Shown: positions 43,485 to 46,730 of the stretch, piece after piece
Layout: each line of letters opens with the position of its first letter
How positions within the stretch are numbered: position 1 is the stretch's first letter
Source: Pseudomonadota bacterium
GTDB taxonomy: Bacteria > Desulfobacterota > Syntrophorhabdia > Syntrophorhabdales > Syntrophorhabdaceae
DNA length: 46,730 nt
Direction: 5' to 3'
Assembly: GCA_026388275.1 (NCBI GenBank)
Contig: JAPLKB010000031.1
Coordinates: forward strand, 1 to 46,730
Made by a program: the position numbers and the translations under genes
Notes under the pieces: generated by a model
What the model was told of the DNA's origin: nothing
The model's input: only the letters and a program-made list of their open reading frames with translations
The model's database searches: none

Positions 43485-44636
43485 TCACGCCCTGACAACA
43501 TCAGCCTGCAAACATTTGATGGCAATACCGATCTCCGCATTGTGCTTGTCAAGATGCCTGAGAACAGTTCTGTAATCGGATGAGTCACACTGTTTGATCT
43601 CGACAAGTTGCATCTTGACGAGTGACTCTATCTGGTTGGCACCAAACGATTGCAGTTCTTTAAGAACGTCTGCAACCGAAAAACCGCTCATCTCGCCCCG
43701 CGCCTCTTTGATCCTCAAGCCTTCGAAAAAACCTTTCAGGGCCTCCTCAAGGATAAAACGATCTGCCCATGTGCTATCACCCATTCCCTCCCATTTGTCG
43801 AGACGCATTTTTGTTATGGTCTGGATGCAAAAATCGCAAAGCGATTGCAAGACCTTCTTCTCACTTGAGGGGTGTATGGGCTCATAACCTCGAGCCGTGA
43901 TCAGTTTTACGTCAACACCCGCATCCGACGTCGTGACAATGAAATCACCTCCCCCGTGATGCCAGGGAGTGATGCACCTTGTCGACTCAAGGTCGTAATA
44001 GAGCGTAAGGATACGCGAAGCCTGATACACCATATCTAATGTTTGTATCTTTGTGAGGAAGCGATACCCTCCTCTCATATCCCACAGGAAGGCCCGCGTC
44101 GAACCATCGTGCCTCTGGAAGTGCCACTCTTCATAGCCCTCAAACCATTCCATGAGAACCACAAGGAAGGTCTCCACCTGATCCGATCTATTGACCCTGA
44201 TCTGGTCCTTTTTGTAGACACGGGGAAGATAACCAAAATCGTATTTCTTCTCAAGCTGAGCCAACAGCTCGTACTCACGCTCCAGAGTTTGCTTCGCCGG
44301 CTCCGATAACGCCGCGCTCACGCATATCCTTATAGAACTTCCACCCGCAGATACATCTATACTGCAGATCTGATAGAGCGTCCCATACTTCTCATAACGG
44401 ATTACAATCTCTTCGATATCCTCGCCCTTCACAGGGCGCTGCCATGCCTGGGCAAGGATATCCACAAGCGATGAACCCTTTTCGGGCAGTAGGGACCTCT
44501 TGATGCAGTCAAAGAAATCCCGAAGGGTCATAAATTCATGATACTCGGATGGGCCGATTGCAAACGCTCGCTCGAGCATGCTATCATCGGCAACAATATC
44601 GCCCTGGGGTGATGAGAATCTGTATGCAACGTTCAT
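43485..44636 (-). CDS. protein of unknown function, 383 residues
   Basis: No family recognised. The protein is soluble, with a helical N-terminus (HEFMTLRDFFDCIKRSLLPE), a beta-rich middle (GTLYQICSIDVSAGGSSIRI), then TFLVVLMEWFEGYEEWHFQ and CITPWHHGGGDFIVTTSDAG followed by VDVKLITARGYEP. The WHHGGGDFIV segment followed by a DVKLI strand is faintly like a kinase/aminoglycoside-phosphotransferase active-site region, but without a clear HxDxxxxN motif I do not claim it. It is convergent with the radical-SAM-like gene, six bases apart, which suggests linked function. Confidence 0.6.
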   Translation of the reverse strand: MNVAYRFSSPQGDIVADDSMLERAFAIGPSEYHEFMTLRDFFDCIKRSLLPEKGSSLVDILAQAWQRPVKGEDIEEIVIRYEKYGTLYQICSIDVSAGGSSIRICVSAALSEPAKQTLEREYELLAQLEKKYDFGYLPRVYKKDQIRVNRSDQVETFLVVLMEWFEGYEEWHFQRHDGSTRAFLWDMRGGYRFLTKIQTLDMVYQASRILTLYYDLESTRCITPWHHGGGDFIVTTSDAGVDVKLITARGYEPIHPSSEKKVLQSLCDFCIQTITKMRLDKWEGMGDSTWADRFILEEALKGFFEGLRIKEARGEMSGFSVADVLKELQSFGANQIESLVKMQLVEIKQCDSSDYRTVLRHLDKHNAEIGIAIKCLQADVVRA

Positions 44637-44724
44637 AATAAAGAACCCTTGTATTCTTCTGTTTTATTTTGTACACCTCTATTTTACTCTCTTTACTACC
44701 CAACTTGCAACTATCGTTCGATTA

Positions 44725-44941
44725 ATTAGCGTCCATCCGGAAACCCCGGATGTGACACTATCGGTTTCCGAATCGGAAAGGAGGTTTTTTTCGTTCCGGC
44801 AAGGCAACGAATCACCCCGAGGCAGAGACCGAGGGGAAATCAAGGGATTACGCGGAGACGTACAACATGTACGTCGCACAAGCAAGACCGCAGATTGACG
44901 CTGTCGGGGCGGAAAAGGACCCTTTCCGGACGGAAACTAAT
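44725..44941. repeat. 217-bp element with terminal inverted repeats (MITE-like)
   Basis: ATTAGCGTCCATCCGGAAA at 44725-44743 matches the reverse complement of 44923-44941 at 16 of 19 positions. Inside are CATCCGG/CCGGATG, TTTCCGA/TCGGAAA and GACGTACA/TGTACGTC palindromes. No protein is encoded. It lies 76 bases before the MoeB-like gene, so it could also be a large folded leader. I saw no clear target duplication. Confidence 0.45.
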
Positions 44942-45017
44942 ATCGGGTATTGATAATCAGTCGCTTATCTGGTAAATTATCGTAAGTAAAAGCTATCTTT
45001 CACGAAGAAGGGCAGAT

Positions 45018-45785
45018 ATGGCTGATGACAGTATAAAAAAACCTATAGAACTGAGCGAGCACGAACTTCTCCGCTATGGCAGACAGATTATCATGCCTGA
45101 TTTTGGAGAGGATGGGCAAAGACAGTTGAAACAAGCCCATGTTCTCATTGCTGGGGTTGGAGGCCTAGGCTCACCTGTGGCTATTTACCTCTCGACAGCC
45201 GGTATAGGGCACCTCACGATAGTTGATTGTGATTCCGTTGATGTTACAAATCTGAACAGGCAGATCCTCCACTGGGAGGAGGACGTCAATCGCCGGAAAG
45301 TGGAATCGGCCGAGCAGAAACTGCGCAAGATCAATTCCACGATTGCTGTCGAAGCGGTAGATGTAAAGATAACGGGCGATAACATTGCGGAACTACTGCA
45401 AGGTATAGATCTTGTCATGGACTGCATGGATAATATGGAGACAAGATTCCTCATCAACGAGGCCTGTGTTAAAAAAGGTATTCCCATGATCCACGGCGGC
45501 GTTCGTGAGATGCTTGGAGAGGTAACTACCATAATCCCCGGGAAAACTCCCTGCCTGGAATGCCTTTTGCCCAGAAACCTATCCAAAAAAGAGACATTTC
45601 CCATTTTTGGCGCAACGGCAGCTATGATAGCGTCACTCCAGGTTTTAGAAGCAATAAAGCTTCTTTCAGGCACAGGAAGGCTGCTTACCGATCGTATGCT
45701 GTTTATAAACGGCAGTGATATGGAAATTATGATGATAGACCTGCAAAAAAAGCCAGATTGCAGGATCTGCGGAGGTTTACGATGA
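45018..45785 (+). CDS. MoeB/ThiF-family adenylyltransferase (HesA-like)
   Basis: A 255-residue E1-like enzyme. ELLRYGRQIIMPDFGEDGQ opens it, VLIAGVGGLGSPVAIYLSTA is the ATP-binding Rossmann motif, DSVDVTNLNRQILH the arginine-containing active loop, DLVMDCMDNMETRFLINEAC follows, and CLECLLP with CRICGG forms the zinc site. It adenylates the C-terminal glycine of the MoaD/ThiS-like protein encoded next, for molybdopterin (or thiazole) sulfur transfer. In this window molybdopterin for the W and Mo enzymes is the natural use. The start of the partner overlaps its stop (ATGA). Confidence 0.85.
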   Translation: MADDSIKKPIELSEHELLRYGRQIIMPDFGEDGQRQLKQAHVLIAGVGGLGSPVAIYLSTAGIGHLTIVDCDSVDVTNLNRQILHWEEDVNRRKVESAEQKLRKINSTIAVEAVDVKITGDNIAELLQGIDLVMDCMDNMETRFLINEACVKKGIPMIHGGVREMLGEVTTIIPGKTPCLECLLPRNLSKKETFPIFGATAAMIASLQVLEAIKLLSGTGRLLTDRMLFINGSDMEIMMIDLQKKPDCRICGGLR

Positions 45786-46045
45786 GCATAAATATGACGT
45801 TGCACCCTTATATCAATGGTGTCGAGACGCAGCTTGAGGTCCAGGGAAGTACTGTGGGAGATTGTATTATGGATGCTGCCAAAACATACCCGGTAATGGA
45901 GAGCAAGTTATTTGCTAAACCCGGCAAACTCAAGGGATATGTTGAGATCTACGTCAACGGCAAGCCTACAGTCCCACAAGAACTTGAGTATCCCGTTAAC
46001 GACGGCGATCAAATCAATGTGTTGGTATTTCTTGCAGGAGGATAA
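45782..46045 (+). CDS. MoaD/ThiS-family sulfur-carrier protein
   Basis: An 87-residue ubiquitin-fold protein ending in the diagnostic GlyGly (LVFLAGG), which is adenylated and thiocarboxylated to donate sulfur. VNGKPTVPQELEYPVNDGDQ and the NVLVFLAGG strand match MoaD-like proteins. I start at ATG 45782, overlapping the MoeB-like stop; the longer frame from 45758 lies inside that gene. The pair is a complete small sulfur-transfer unit, probably for tungsto/molybdopterin. Confidence 0.85.
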   Translation: MSINMTLHPYINGVETQLEVQGSTVGDCIMDAAKTYPVMESKLFAKPGKLKGYVEIYVNGKPTVPQELEYPVNDGDQINVLVFLAGG

Positions 46046-46054
46046 TAAAAACTA

Positions 46055-46130
46055 AAGAATGAGGTTCAAGGCACAAGTATCACAGATAAATATATATGTT
46101 TTTGTTCCTTGACCCTCATTCTTCTTTTTT
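46055..46130 (+). terminator. long-loop hairpin with T tract after the MoeB-MoaD pair
   Basis: AAGAATGAGG, one mismatch, TCAAGG pairs with CCTTGA and CCTCATTCTT, enclosing about 35 bases, and is followed by CTTTTTT. A plausible terminator though the loop is long. Confidence 0.55.
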
Positions 46131-46531
46131 CATCTTCTCTTTTCTTTTTTCTTTTACTATATTCCTACTCTTCAGCATTTCTCCTTGTTTCTTGAGACTT
46201 ACTGCATTCCACTCAATTTTTTTACGTGAGGACTTTCTCTTTGTTTGGACGTTTGGCCACTCAATCACTGAGCCATAATGTGTTTGCCATTGACCCTCTT
46301 TTTTTACCCCTTGAATCCTTGAACCCTGTTTTTAAAAAAAAGAGGCACATTCCACCCAAAGGATATCCTTTTGATTTGTGTATCAGACCTTGGCAAATGC
46401 TTAACAAGAGGGCCTTAAAGCTTGAAGTGAATGAGAGAATTAGGCTTAATACGATTTTTTAGGGCCGAAAATAGCTCCTAAATGCTATACTATCAACGCT
46501 TTATCCCATCAAAAATAAAAGGGGCTGTAAA
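46131..46531. other. pyrimidine-rich intergenic stretch
   Basis: About 400 bases. The first part (46105-46200) is strongly T/C-rich on the plus strand with repeated TTCTTTT motifs. Open frames here have no ribosome sites or protein-like composition. The last 70 bases are probably the non-coding left end of the insertion sequence that follows; I could not identify its inverted repeat. Confidence 0.45.
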
Positions 46532-46730
46532 ATGGGTAAAAAAACTGTCCCTATTGCGGATCAAAGAATACCCAGAAGAAAGGTTCATATAAGAATAAAA
46601 TCCGTTATAGGTGCGTTACCTGTGGCAGGCAATTTCAAAACCATTCCAGGAAAGGACAGATAGAGAAAATCATTTGGGACGAATATGTATATCGGCGGCA
46701 GACATTACACACCCTGTCCGAAAAGTACAA
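46532..46730 (+). mobile_element. 5' end of an insertion sequence: zinc-ribbon transposase, frame broken at an A7 run
   Basis: AAAAGGGG precedes ATG 46532. ATG GGT enters a run of seven A (46538-46544). In the frame reached by one extra A the sequence reads NCPYCGSKNTQKKGSYKN, RYRCVTCGRQF and QTLHTLSEKY, the zinc ribbon and first helix-turn-helix of IS1/IS1595-like transposases, open to the window edge. The ATG frame itself ends after 43 uninformative residues. Either a one-base deletion or transcriptional slippage on the A run. Confidence 0.6.

Overview
The window looks like chromosome of a strictly anaerobic, probably syntrophic or metal/sulfate-respiring member of the former Deltaproteobacteria (Desulfobacterota). 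The evidence is a class II (ATP-independent, tungsten) benzoyl-CoA reductase operon, many Hdr/Nuo-like flavin and iron-sulfur modules, a selenocysteine codon and a DUF362 ferredoxin-like protein. The species cannot be named from sequence alone. Standard bacterial code applies (TGA is the stop of many genes here), apart from one TGA that I read as selenocysteine.

Layout. 0-1.4 kb: eroded accessory DNA (end of an unknown gene, GIY-YIG protein, small broken ORFs, truncated IS3-family element). 1.5-3.3 kb: PilZ protein and PAS-LuxR regulator. 3.5-9.6 kb: a locus bounded by two inverted copies of one conserved 5' leader, each with a TTGACA promoter, a folded core, an intrinsic terminator and a degenerate start of a gene. 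The left copy reads into a MauE/DoxX membrane protein and a secreted rhodanese. The right copy reads into a fused Fe-S oxidoreductase/TVP38 membrane protein, a YdjY-domain protein, a carboxymuconolactone-decarboxylase-like protein and an ArsS-type radical SAM protein. 9.6-11.8 kb: two glycosyltransferases of the kind found with ArsS, and a DUF3047 protein. 12.0-13.7 kb: a PAS histidine kinase followed by the broken start of its response regulator. 14-17 kb: small lipoprotein, DUF3300 and DUF2950 envelope proteins. 17.3-24.9 kb: housekeeping block (transaldolase-like aldolase, recR-ybaB-dnaX, 4.5S SRP RNA, tRNA-Ser, purA, Tim44-like protein, 3-hydroxyacyl-CoA dehydrogenase).

25.2-39.6 kb is the metabolic centrepiece. 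An IclR regulator is followed by a structured leader, a small ORF and bamBCDEFGHI-like genes, then a molybdopterin oxidoreductase and a strong terminator. BamBC would be the W/Fe-S catalytic core. BamD, BamE and BamF form an Hdr/Mvh-type electron-bifurcation module; bamF contains an in-frame UGA with a SECIS-like hairpin. BamGHI supply an NADH-dehydrogenase-like module. The whole would couple thermodynamically difficult aryl-CoA ring reduction to other redox couples. The Hbd dehydrogenase divergently placed upstream may serve the downstream beta-oxidation.

39.7-46.7 kb: GNAT-DUF362 fusion, a transglutaminase fragment with three in-frame TGA codons, a B12/radical-SAM-like protein that has lost one cluster cysteine, an unknown 383-residue protein convergent with it, a 217-bp element with inverted ends, a MoeB/ThiF-MoaD pair, and the start of an insertion sequence running off the edge.

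Limits: all family calls are by reading the proteins; no search, folding or codon-usage computation was run.
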